From an uncultured Clostridium sp. (GTDB lineage: Bacteria; Bacillota; Clostridia; TANB77; CAG-508): 54,125 nt of DNA. The first letter of the stretch is position 1. Each line of letters opens with the position of its first letter. The DNA is taken from assembly GCA_948472955.1 (NCBI GenBank), contig CAOKVW010000003.1, positions 1 to 54,125 of the forward strand, given 5' to 3'. Under the pieces are notes generated by a model that worked only from the letters and a program-made list of their open reading frames with translations, was not told the DNA's origin and ran no database searches. Positions 8,703 to 17,202 of this stretch are shown here, piece by piece. A program made the translations under genes and the position numbers.

Positions 8703-11315
8703 TTGTCAAATAATACAACCAAAGACGAAGTAAATGTAATTAAATTATATGGACAAGAAGCCACATTGCCCAAAGAAGATTTTATTAAAAAATACCAAGT
8801 AAAAGAAGAAGGACTTTCCTCTAATGAAGCAGAAGAAAGGCTTCGTAATTTAGGATTGAATGAAATTAAGCAAGCCAAACCCAAAAAGTGGTATCACTAT
8901 TTTTTAGAAAGTCTATTTACCCCTTTTAATTGTATTTTACTTGGAATTGTAGCTATTTTAATTTATACCGATATTTATTTGCCACCCACGCCAAGTTATG
9001 CCAATATTATTGTAATTGCTATTTTAGTGACAGCAAGCACTTTATTAGATTTCTTCGAAGAATATCGTTCCAATAAAGCGGCAGAAGAATTAAAACAAAT
9101 GGTAGCAACCACAACCACCGTGCTTCGTAATGGAGAAAAAATTGAAATTCCCATTCGTGAAATCACCTTAGGAGATGTCGTATTTCTTTCTGCTGGTAGT
9201 ATGATTCCGGCTGACTTAAGAGTAATTGAGGCAAAAGATTTATATGTAGGACAATCCTCTTTAACTGGTGAATCAGATAGTGTTAAAAAACTTGTGGAAA
9301 CCGAAACATCCCTAGAAAATTTAGATAGTATTGCCGACTTAGACACTATTTGTTTCATGGGAACGAATGTTATTTCAGGAAGTGCCAAAGGAATTGTCAT
9401 CAAAACAGCTGACTCTACTTACTTTGGTAAAGTAGCTCACACCCTAACTCTTGGAAAACCTAAAACCGCTTTCCAAAAAGGAATTGAAAGTATTAGTAGA
9501 TTGTTAATTCGTTTCATGTTAATCATGATACCTATCGTCTTTTTACTAAATGCATGGAAACATGATATTATTACAGCATTTACTTTTGCTGTGGCAATTG
9601 CCATTGGGATTACCCCTCTCCTATTGCCTGTTATTTTATCCTCTAGCTTGTCCAAAGGTGCTATCCGAATGTCTAAGAAAAAAACCATTGTGAAAAAGCT
9701 AGATTCCATTCAGAATTTTGGTGCTATGAACATCTTATGTACCGATAAAACAGGAACTTTAACAGAGGATAAAATTGTATTAGAAAAATATCTAGACGTT
9801 CACGGAGAAGAAGATACCAGAGTTTTAAAACATGCCTTTTTAAATTCCTACTTTCAAACTGGATTAAAAGGAAACATTGATGAAGCTGTTATCCAAAGAG
9901 CTTTTGAAAATAATATGAAAGAGATTTCAGAAAAATATAAAAAAGTAGATGAAATTCCTTTTGACTTTTCTCGTAGGCGTTTATCTGTTGTCGTAAGTGA
10001 TGGTACAAAAAAGCAATTAATCACCAAAGGTGCTGTAGAAGAAATTTTAAGCATTTGTACCATGATTGATTATAAAGGAGAAGTTTCTCCTATCACGAAA
10101 GAAATCAAAGAAAATATCAGACAAATTAGTAAAAAATTAAATGAAGATGGGCTAAGAGTCGTGGCTGTATGCCAAAAAAATGATATTACTAACATCGAAA
10201 GCTTTTCAGTGGCTGACGAAAAAAATATGATATTATTAGGATTTATTGGATTTTTAGACCCTCCAAAGGAAAGTGCCAAAGAGTCCATCGAAAAATTAAA
10301 TCGTGCTGGCATTCGTGTCATGGTTTTAACAGGAGATAATGCGGAAGTCACAAGATGTATTTGTAATAAAGTTGGTATCAACTCTAAAAATATCGTATTG
10401 GGAAATAAATTGGACAAATTAACCGATGTTGCTGTTTTACGATTATTGAAGAAAACCAATATATTTGCTAAACTTTCTCCGATTCAAAAAGCTAGAATTG
10501 TAAGGCTTTTAAGAGAATCTGGAAATGTCGTAGGCTATATGGGAGATGGCATTAATGATAGTCCTTCCCTTACCAATTCCGATGTTGGAATTTCTGTTGA
10601 TACTGCCGTTGATATTGCCAAAGAAGCTGCCGATATTATCTTATTAGAAAAAGATTTAAATGTATTATTAGATGGTGTCACAGAAGGAAGACGTACCTAT
10701 GTCAATCTTATGAAATATATTAAGTTAGCAACCAGCTTCAACTTTGGAGAAGTCGTTTCTGTCATCATTGCTAGTGCTTTACTACCTTTTTTACCAGAAA
10801 CACCAATTCAATTATTAGTAGAAGGATTATTATATGATTTTGGGCAATTGACTTTACCTTTTGACCATGTAGACAAGGAATCTTTACAAAAACCAAAAAC
10901 ATTCTCCATCAAAAGTTTAAAAGATTTTATGTTTTTTATGGGACCACTTAGTTCAGCCTTTGATATGCTTGTATTTGCCTCTCTTTGGTTTATTTTCCGA
11001 GTGAGAGATGTCGCTACTTTCCAGACCATTTGGTTTAGTTATAGTATCACCTCCAATTTAGTCGGCATGCATATCATTCGTACTGCTAAATTACCATTTG
11101 TACAAAGTAATGCCCACAAAGCTGTTTACATTTCCTCTATTTCTTTAATTATGATTGGAATTTTGGTTCCTTTTACTGGATTAGGAAATTTACTTGGATT
11201 TGTACCAATTGCTGCAAAATATATTTTCTTAATTTTTGCTATTACGCTTCTTTACTGCTTTGTAGCTATTTTTGCTAAAAAGATTTATATTAAAAAATAT
11301 GGTGAATGGATATAG
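8703..11315 (+). CDS. MgtA-like magnesium-translocating P-type ATPase
   Basis: An 870-residue P3B-type ATPase, most like MgtA/MgtB, which import Mg2+ at the cost of ATP. Visible: a cation-ATPase N-domain near residues 20-90, actuator loop SLTGES, phosphorylation site DKTGTLTED (Asp codon 9744-9746), FDFSRRRLSVVV in the nucleotide domain, MVLTGDN, GDGINDSPSL hinge, and about ten hydrophobic segments, with the MgtA-typical GPLSSAFD in the C-terminal membrane part. Start: ATG 8694 abuts ggag (8690-8693) with no spacing, so TTG 8703 is the more likely start. A TATAAT-like box lies at 8663-8668. No MgtA-type leader peptide or M-box was seen in the short 5' region. It ends at a bidirectional terminator shared with dnaE. 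Confidence 0.88.
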   Translation: MSNNTTKDEVNVIKLYGQEATLPKEDFIKKYQVKEEGLSSNEAEERLRNLGLNEIKQAKPKKWYHYFLESLFTPFNCILLGIVAILIYTDIYLPPTPSYANIIVIAILVTASTLLDFFEEYRSNKAAEELKQMVATTTTVLRNGEKIEIPIREITLGDVVFLSAGSMIPADLRVIEAKDLYVGQSSLTGESDSVKKLVETETSLENLDSIADLDTICFMGTNVISGSAKGIVIKTADSTYFGKVAHTLTLGKPKTAFQKGIESISRLLIRFMLIMIPIVFLLNAWKHDIITAFTFAVAIAIGITPLLLPVILSSSLSKGAIRMSKKKTIVKKLDSIQNFGAMNILCTDKTGTLTEDKIVLEKYLDVHGEEDTRVLKHAFLNSYFQTGLKGNIDEAVIQRAFENNMKEISEKYKKVDEIPFDFSRRRLSVVVSDGTKKQLITKGAVEEILSICTMIDYKGEVSPITKEIKENIRQISKKLNEDGLRVVAVCQKNDITNIESFSVADEKNMILLGFIGFLDPPKESAKESIEKLNRAGIRVMVLTGDNAEVTRCICNKVGINSKNIVLGNKLDKLTDVAVLRLLKKTNIFAKLSPIQKARIVRLLRESGNVVGYMGDGINDSPSLTNSDVGISVDTAVDIAKEAADIILLEKDLNVLLDGVTEGRRTYVNLMKYIKLATSFNFGEVVSVIIASALLPFLPETPIQLLVEGLLYDFGQLTLPFDHVDKESLQKPKTFSIKSLKDFMFFMGPLSSAFDMLVFASLWFIFRVRDVATFQTIWFSYSITSNLVGMHIIRTAKLPFVQSNAHKAVYISSISLIMIGILVPFTGLGNLLGFVPIAAKYIFLIFAITLLYCFVAIFAKKIYIKKYGEWI

Positions 11316-11316
11316 A

Positions 11317-11355
11317 AAACTTGCCAAAAGGTTCGTCCTTTTTGGCAAGTTTTTT
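11317..11355. terminator. Bidirectional terminator
   Basis: A perfect cttgccaaaa(g) / tttttggcaag hairpin with A/T runs on both sides lies between the convergent ATPase gene and dnaE. Confidence 0.85.
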
Positions 11356-14300
11356 ATTCTAATATTTGCACATTTTCTTTTCCCAAAATATCTTCAAACA
11401 CTCCTTGAATCTGCTCTGTCCAATAAATCTGTCCGCATGGTTTTAGTTCTTTCTCTATCCTAATTTGCACATTCATATTATTTCTATCCCCATTAAAATA
11501 TCGCAAAGCACCTCTTAACTTTTCCTTCTCTTCTTCATTAGCATTCGTAATATCAAGGGTAAAAATCTTTTGTTTTTGATTACCAAAATCTTTTAATTCA
11601 TTGGCAATAATAGTAGTCGTATCATCTTCTCGAATACTCAAACGACCATCGACCACAACAATATTTTCTTCTACTAAACTTTTACCTGCTGTTAAGTAAG
11701 CATTCTCAAATACAATGATTTCAGCTGTACCATATAAATCTTCTATCGTAACAAAAGCCATAATTTTATTGTTTTTTGTATATTTCTTTTTAATCGAAGT
11801 AATAATTCCTATATATTTTATTTTTTGTCCATCCACAAATTTTGGTTTCTCGTTTCTTACTCCTTCTTCTGTTAGCATTTGTGAACTCATTTGCTCGTCT
11901 AACTCTCTTAATTGCATCGTATTAATCGTTGCTTGTGCTTCGATTTGACTTCTCAATTTTTCCAATGGGTGACCAGAAATATAAATTCCTAGCATTTCCT
12001 TTTCAATCGATAACAGCTCTTTATTTGACATTTCTTCTTGTTCATAAAATTTATATTTAACCTCATTCATTTCCTCTTTTTCTTGTTCAGAGCCTAAATC
12101 AAACATAGAAACTTGTCCCGCTAAACCTCTTTTCTTACTACTTTGAATGGCATCGATAATTCCTTCAAAAGAAGCTAATAAAGTACTTCTTGTTTGTTCA
12201 AACTCATCAAATGCACCTGCTTTTATTAAACTTTCGATACATTTTTTATTAACCGCTTCCTCTGCTATTCTCTCACAAAAATCAGTAAAACTCTTATAAT
12301 GTCCATTTTCTTTTCTTTCTTTCACAATGCTATTAACTGGTACAGTTCCCACATTTTTAATACTTCCTAAACCAAAACGAACCTTAGCTTTTGACTGTGA
12401 TGGCGACTCTGGTACTGGTTGCTTTGTACTTGTCGATTTTGAGTCTGACTCGCCATTACCATGAACTTCATCATATTCAGTTGTGAATTTAGCATCACTT
12501 TTGTTGATTTCTGGTTTCAATATTTCGATGCCAAGTAATTTGCATTCATCAATATATTGTGGTATTTTGTCTAAGTTTCCTAAAAAGCTATTTAGGGTGG
12601 CTGCCATAAATTCTGCTGGGTAATAAGCTTTTAAGTAGGCCGTTCGGTAAGCAATGACAGCATAACAAGCTGCATGTGATTTATTGAAGGCATATTTCGC
12701 AAATTCTGCCATTTCATCAAATATTTTATTGGCAGATGCTTCGTCAATTCCATTTCTAACACATCCTGGCACAACTACATTGCCTTCGTCGTCTACTTGT
12801 CCATGGATAAAGACTTCTCTTTCTTTTGCCATGACATCTAGCTTTTTCTTTCCCATCGCTCTTCTTACTAAGTCAGCTCTTCCTAGTGAATAGCCAGCTA
12901 AATCACGTACAATCTGCATAACTTGTTCTTGATACACCATACAACCATAAGTTACATTTAGGATTGGCTCTAATCGTGGATGGGTATATTCATTGTGTCC
13001 TGGATTTAGTTTTCCTTTTACATATCTTGGAATTTGGTCCATTGGTCCTGGTCTGTATAGAGATACTCCTGCTATCAAGTCTTCTAAACAATCTGGTTTT
13101 AGTTCCTTCATGAAATTTGTCATACCTTGTGACTCAAATTGGAAGATTCCACAGGATTTTCCCTCTTGCCATAGTTTATATACTTTTGGGTCTGCCATTT
13201 CTTGGTCAAATTCGACATCAATGCCCCTATTTTCTTTCACTAAGTCAATGGTATCTTGAATGACTGTCAAAGTTCTTAACCCTAAAAAGTCCATTTTTAA
13301 TAAACCCAATTCCTCTAAAGTTGTCATGATGTATTGGGTTGAAATTTGGTCATCTCGAACATACAATGGTACATAAGTATCTACTGGTTCTTTGGTGATA
13401 ACTACTCCACAAGCATGTGTAGATGCCTGTCTTGGCATTCCTTCTAACGCCATCGCAATATCTAATACCTTTTTTACCGTTTCGTCTGTTTCATATCGTT
13501 CTTTTAGTTCTTTATTTTGTTCTAATGCCTTTTGAATCGTAATATGCAATTCATTTGGTATCATTTTTGCTAAACTATCCGCTTCTGAATATGGCACATC
13601 TAACACCCTTGCCACATCACGGATAACCATTTTAGCTGCCATCGTTCCAAATGTGATAATCTGAGATACATGGTCATGTCCATATTTTTCCGATACGTAG
13701 TCAATTACATCTTGTCTATGTTCATAACAAAAATCAACATCAAAGTCAGGCATACTAATTCTTTCTGGATTTAAAAATCTTTCAAAAAGAAGACCATATT
13801 TCATAGGGTCAATATCTGTGATTTCAATGGCATACGCGATAATAGAACCTGCTCCTGAACCTCGTCCTGGTCCTACTGGTATCCCATGTGTTTTGGCATA
13901 ATGAATAAAGTCCCATACAATTAGGAAATAGTCAACATATCCCATTTTTTGAATCACACCAAGTTCATATTCCATTCTGTCTAATATTTCTTGGGATGGA
14001 TTTTCTCCATATCTATTTTTGATTCCGTCATCACATAATTTTTTAAAATAATCATAATGAGTTGAAAATTCTTCTGGCACATCGTAATTTGGCAAAATGG
14101 TATGACCAAATTCGAATTCCACATTACATTTTTCCGCAATTTTGACGGTATTCTCAATCGCATCTGGAAAGGCTTTGAAATACTCTATCATTTCTTCTGG
14201 TGATTTCACATATAATTCATCTGTTTCAAAACGCATTCGGTCCATATCACTCATTCTTTTGCCTGTTTGAATACAAAGTAAAACTTCGTGATTATAGGCA

Positions 14301-14938
14301 TCTTCTCTTTTTAGATAATGAGCATCATTGGTAGCCACTAGTGGAATCTCTAATTTTCTAGCTAAAGCAATTAATTTTTGATTAGCCAAAACTTGTTCTT
14401 TTATCCCATTGTTTTGAATTTCGATATAATAATCTTCTCCAAATACTTTTTTATGCCAAAGTGCAATTTCTTCTGCCTTTTGATTGTCTCCCTTTAATAA
14501 GGCTTGATTGACAGAACCTGCTAAACAAGCACTTAAGCATATTAATCCTTCGTGGTATTTTTCTAATACCTCTAAGTCGATACGAGGTTTATAATAATAA
14601 CCATCTACAAATCCAATGGAGACTAGTTTACTCAAATTTTGATATCCTTGCTGATTTTTTGCCAATAAGATTAAGTGATTGTATCGATTATCAATGTTTG
14701 GCTCTTTATCAAAACGGCTTCTTGGTGCTACATAGACCTCACATCCAATGATTGGCTTAATGCCTTCTTTTTTACAGGCTTTATAGAAATCGATGGCTCC
14801 ATACATCGCCCCATGGTCAGTGATGGCTATGGCATCCATTCCTAATTCTTTGGCTCTTACCGGTAAGTCTTTGATTCGATTGGCTCCATCTAGTAAACTG
14901 AATTCACTGTGGATATGTAAATGCACAAATTTTGACAT
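11354..14938 (-). CDS. dnaE: DNA polymerase III alpha subunit DnaE
   Basis: A 1194-residue replicative polymerase of the DnaE group. An N-terminal PHP domain (HLHIHSEFSLLDGA at residues 6-19, ITDHGAMYG, CEVYVAP), then the C-family polymerase core with the catalytic triad region PDFDVDF and the DFLGLRTL and RPGPMDQIPRY segments, helix-hairpin-helix (FTDFCERI...KKCIESLIKAGAFDEF), and a C-terminal OB-fold (IGIITSIKKKYTKNNKIMAFVTIEDLYG). A low-complexity Ser/Thr/Lys insertion at about residues 825-850 is unusual but probably harmless. In these bacteria DnaE usually works beside PolC, which is not in this window. I found no in-frame CGG in its roughly 1200 codons, although other CGN codons are used. 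Confidence 0.96.
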   Translation of the reverse strand: MSKFVHLHIHSEFSLLDGANRIKDLPVRAKELGMDAIAITDHGAMYGAIDFYKACKKEGIKPIIGCEVYVAPRSRFDKEPNIDNRYNHLILLAKNQQGYQNLSKLVSIGFVDGYYYKPRIDLEVLEKYHEGLICLSACLAGSVNQALLKGDNQKAEEIALWHKKVFGEDYYIEIQNNGIKEQVLANQKLIALARKLEIPLVATNDAHYLKREDAYNHEVLLCIQTGKRMSDMDRMRFETDELYVKSPEEMIEYFKAFPDAIENTVKIAEKCNVEFEFGHTILPNYDVPEEFSTHYDYFKKLCDDGIKNRYGENPSQEILDRMEYELGVIQKMGYVDYFLIVWDFIHYAKTHGIPVGPGRGSGAGSIIAYAIEITDIDPMKYGLLFERFLNPERISMPDFDVDFCYEHRQDVIDYVSEKYGHDHVSQIITFGTMAAKMVIRDVARVLDVPYSEADSLAKMIPNELHITIQKALEQNKELKERYETDETVKKVLDIAMALEGMPRQASTHACGVVITKEPVDTYVPLYVRDDQISTQYIMTTLEELGLLKMDFLGLRTLTVIQDTIDLVKENRGIDVEFDQEMADPKVYKLWQEGKSCGIFQFESQGMTNFMKELKPDCLEDLIAGVSLYRPGPMDQIPRYVKGKLNPGHNEYTHPRLEPILNVTYGCMVYQEQVMQIVRDLAGYSLGRADLVRRAMGKKKLDVMAKEREVFIHGQVDDEGNVVVPGCVRNGIDEASANKIFDEMAEFAKYAFNKSHAACYAVIAYRTAYLKAYYPAEFMAATLNSFLGNLDKIPQYIDECKLLGIEILKPEINKSDAKFTTEYDEVHGNGESDSKSTSTKQPVPESPSQSKAKVRFGLGSIKNVGTVPVNSIVKERKENGHYKSFTDFCERIAEEAVNKKCIESLIKAGAFDEFEQTRSTLLASFEGIIDAIQSSKKRGLAGQVSMFDLGSEQEKEEMNEVKYKFYEQEEMSNKELLSIEKEMLGIYISGHPLEKLRSQIEAQATINTMQLRELDEQMSSQMLTEEGVRNEKPKFVDGQKIKYIGIITSIKKKYTKNNKIMAFVTIEDLYGTAEIIVFENAYLTAGKSLVEENIVVVDGRLSIREDDTTTIIANELKDFGNQKQKIFTLDITNANEEEKEKLRGALRYFNGDRNNMNVQIRIEKELKPCGQIYWTEQIQGVFEDILGKENVQILE

Positions 14939-15014
14939 GATTTTCTCCTCTCTTTTCTCGATTATATCACTTTTCTAATTAAATATCTATTATTTTTCAG
15001 ATTTAAGTTTCAGT

Positions 15015-15043
15015 TTTACACGAAATCTTTTTTATGGTATACT
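15015..15043 (+). promoter_or_regulatory. Sigma-A type promoter for thioesterase
   Basis: TTTACA (15015-15020), 17-bp spacer, TATACT (15038-15043), 45 bp before the start codon. Confidence 0.7.
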
Positions 15044-15088
15044 ACAATATAGTAAAAAATGAATCAAAATGGAAAGGATTTAATTACT

Positions 15089-15508
15089 ATGAATTTTATC
15101 TTTGAAAGAAAAATTAATTATTACGAAACAGATAGAATGGGAGTTGTTCACCACTCCAATTATATTCGTTTTTTAGAAGAAGCTAGATGTGAAATGCTAG
15201 CCTCCCATAACATGCCTTATTCTGCTTTCGAGGAGCAAGGTGTTATGATTCCTGTTTTAGGTGTTAATTGTGATTATAAATCACATGTTACCTTTGATGA
15301 TGTGATAACAATCAAACCTTTTGTAAAAGAATTTAATGGCGTTCGTTTGACGATGGGTTATCATATAACAAATAAAAATACGGGTAATTTAATTTTAATA
15401 GGTGAAACAAAACATTGCTTTACTGATTTAAACTTAAGACCAATTCGTCTACAAAAACAAATTCCTGATTTTTATGATAAATTTATTACTTTAAAATTAG
15501 ATAAGTAA
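15089..15508 (+). CDS. Hotdog-fold acyl-CoA thioesterase (YbgC/4HBT-like)
   Basis: A 139-residue thioesterase of the 4-hydroxybenzoyl-CoA/YbgC family, which hydrolyses acyl-CoA or acyl-ACP thioesters. The diagnostic YETDRMGVVHHSNYIRFLEEAR at the N-terminus contains the catalytic Asp and the HHxNY pattern, followed by the usual beta-strands (VRLTMGYHITNKNTGNLI). ATG 15089 (MNFIFER) is preferred over 15059 because aaagga lies at suitable distance and homologues begin at this point. It stands alone, with its own promoter and a hairpin terminator at 15514-15545. Confidence 0.87.
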   Translation: MNFIFERKINYYETDRMGVVHHSNYIRFLEEARCEMLASHNMPYSAFEEQGVMIPVLGVNCDYKSHVTFDDVITIKPFVKEFNGVRLTMGYHITNKNTGNLILIGETKHCFTDLNLRPIRLQKQIPDFYDKFITLKLDK

Positions 15509-15513
15509 ATTAT

Positions 15514-15545
15514 AAAGTTATTTCGTTAAATTGAAATAACTTTTT
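15514..15545 (+). terminator. Rho-independent terminator
   Basis: aaagttattt(c) / (g)aaataacttt stem followed by a T run, immediately after the thioesterase stop. Confidence 0.8.
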
Positions 15546-15587
15546 CTTATGCGAATTATCTTTTATTCACTAATCGACAAAATATGA

Positions 15588-15596
15588 CATAGAATA
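15588..15596 (+). promoter_or_regulatory. Possible sigma-K -10 element before yabG
   Basis: CATAGAATA fits the sigma-K -10 consensus CATANNNTA, about 28 bp before the yabG start. yabG is a late mother-cell gene in Bacillus, so the match makes sense. The sequence ATATAAT overlaps it, so a sigma-A promoter cannot be excluded. Confidence 0.45.
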
Positions 15597-15623
15597 TAAT
15601 ATCTCATATTAAGAGGTGATAAA

Positions 15624-16479
15624 ATGAATCTAATTAAAAAAGGAGATATTGTAGCAAGAAAATCTTATGAAAAAGATATTTTATTTCTGGTAAAAAATAT
15701 TATCCATACACCCTCAAAAAAAATTGCCATCTTAAAAGGACTTGTTGACAGAATTGAAGTAGATAGTGATATAGAAGATTTAGAAATCGTTGACAAACAA
15801 ACCGTAAATAAAAAAATAGAAACCTTTCATTCTAAAATGGACAGTAAAATAACAGAAACAAAAGAAAAAAGAAATACAGATGAATACAAAATCGGAATAC
15901 TTAGTCAAAATAGTAGAAATAAAGAAAAAATCATAACAGGAAAAATACTGCACTTAGATGGCGATAGAAAATATAGTCAAAAATCTTATTATTATTATAA
16001 AAAATTAGGCTTAAATGCCATTGTAAAAAACATACCTGAATATCGACAACCAAGAGTCATCTATCGTCTATTACAAAAATACAATCCTGATATACTTGTC
16101 ATAACAGGACATGATGGTATGATAAAAAAAGGAAGAGACTATAATAACATCTATAATTATAGAAATTCCAAATATTTTATTCAAACTGTTAAAGAAGCAA
16201 GAAAATTTGACCAAGAAACCAACAATCATCTAGTTATCTTTGCCCGGTGCTTGTCAAAGTTATTTTGAAGCCATCATTTCAGCTGGAGCAAATTTTGCCT
16301 CTTCCCCTGCTAGAATATTAATTGATTTTTTAGACCCTTTAGTAATTGCAGAAAAAATTGCATTTACCGAGAAATACAAATATGTGACAATGGATGATAT
16401 TGCCAAAGAACTAAGAGATGGAAAGAAAGGCGTGAGTGGAATAGGAGCCAATGGAAAAATGATAAAAGAATTAAATTAA
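15624..16479 (+). CDS. yabG: YabG sporulation protease, intact with one +1 shift at CGG
   Basis: YabG is a spore-associated cysteine protease that trims coat and cortex proteins such as SipL/SpoIVA and SafA homologues. Zero frame 15624-16244 gives 207 residues with the family's KKGDIVARKSYEKDILF N-terminus and the ILHLDGDRKYSQKSY and ILVITGHDGM segments. At CGG 16245 the frame must move +1, reading GCC GGT, to continue as GACQSYFEAIISAGANFASSPARILIDFLDP, the most conserved part of the family, ending at 16479. The rebuilt protein is 284 residues; Bacillus YabG is about 290. Without the shift the product ends after 214 residues with an unrelated tail and lacks the conserved C-terminus. Ribosome site aagaggtg precedes the ATG. 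The neighbouring veg-sipL-yunB genes fit a sporulation block. Confidence 0.9.
16245..16247 (+). other. CGG +1 frameshift site 4 (yabG)
   Basis: Zero frame is GCC CGG TGC and hits TGA six codons after TGC. The +1 frame reads GCC GGT GCT TGT CAA (A-G-A-C-Q), the conserved FAGACQSYFEA motif. Confidence 0.87.
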
Positions 16480-16615
16480 TTCAATTTATAAATAAATATA
16501 ACCCAACTTAATATTTTTGTAATGTAATTGTAATATAACTGTAAATTACAGGTTTGAAAACGCTAAATCCCTTGAAATCAGTTAGATATAGGCATTTGAC
16601 AAAACTTTGTCTTTT

Positions 16616-16644
16616 TTGACAATTTGCGTAGAAAATGCTATAAT
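16616..16644 (+). promoter_or_regulatory. Consensus sigma-A promoter for veg
   Basis: Perfect TTGACA (16616-16621), 17-bp spacer, perfect TATAAT (16639-16644). veg of Bacillus is also known for a very strong vegetative promoter. Confidence 0.85.
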
Positions 16645-16672
16645 CAAGCCATCTTAAGGGAGAGGTGATTAC

Positions 16673-16969
16673 ATGATTTGTCGTACAGATATAACAAATC
16701 TAAAAACAGACATCTTAGATAAAGTGGGTCAAAAGATAATCGTAAAAGGTTCTTTAGGAAGAAGTAAAGCCTTTGAAAAAGAAGCTACAATAGAAAAAGC
16801 CTATCCAAATATTTTCGTTGTAAAATATGAAGAAAATGATAGAAATGTTACTTATAGTTATACAGATGTATTAACTAGAACCGTTGAAGTCGAGGTTTTT
16901 GATGGAGACTCCTACTCCCCATTAATACCTCCAGCAGTAGAAAACAAAAGAAAAAAAACAGTTTTATAA
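16673..16969 (+). CDS. veg: Veg family protein
   Basis: A 98-residue member of the Veg family (formerly DUF1021), small cytoplasmic beta-barrel proteins. In Bacillus, Veg is highly expressed and stimulates biofilm matrix genes; its biochemical role is unsettled. Typical features: KTDILDKVGQKIIVKGSLGR at the N-terminus, then VVKYEE and VTYSYTDVLTRTVEVEVF. The length is slightly above the usual 80-90 because of a short basic tail. Ribosome site ggagaggtg, consensus promoter and a terminator at 16971-16994 make a single-gene unit. Confidence 0.9.
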   Translation: MICRTDITNLKTDILDKVGQKIIVKGSLGRSKAFEKEATIEKAYPNIFVVKYEENDRNVTYSYTDVLTRTVEVEVFDGDSYSPLIPPAVENKRKKTVL

Positions 16970-16970
16970 A

Positions 16971-16994
16971 AAGCAGAGGCAACTCTGTTTTTTT
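16971..16994 (+). terminator. Rho-independent terminator after veg
   Basis: cagag gcaa ctctg stem-loop followed by seven T. Confidence 0.8.
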
Positions 16995-17013
16995 ATTACT
17001 TAACATCAATATA

Positions 17014-17132
17014 AAAGTTTATTCTATTTTTTATGCAGTAACAATTCGGGGGGACCGACAAGAATACAGTCTGTTATGTAATTACAGACTGTTCGCAGTT
17101 GGGAGTTACAAATAAAAAATAGAATAAACTTT
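17014..17132. repeat. 119-bp intergenic palindromic element (P1)
   Basis: Perfect 20-bp terminal inverted repeats at 17014-17033 and 17113-17132 enclose a GC-richer core with its own hairpin (cagtctgt / acagactg, about 17073-17098) and a run of six G. It has no ORF. It could be a MITE-like element or a structured RNA. It lies between the veg terminator and sipL. Confidence 0.7.
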
Positions 17133-17202
17133 TTTTAACTGTCATAAACTTATCTATCTCCTAATATACATGTTATAAAGAAAAAAAAAGGAGGTAAACC
17201 AA

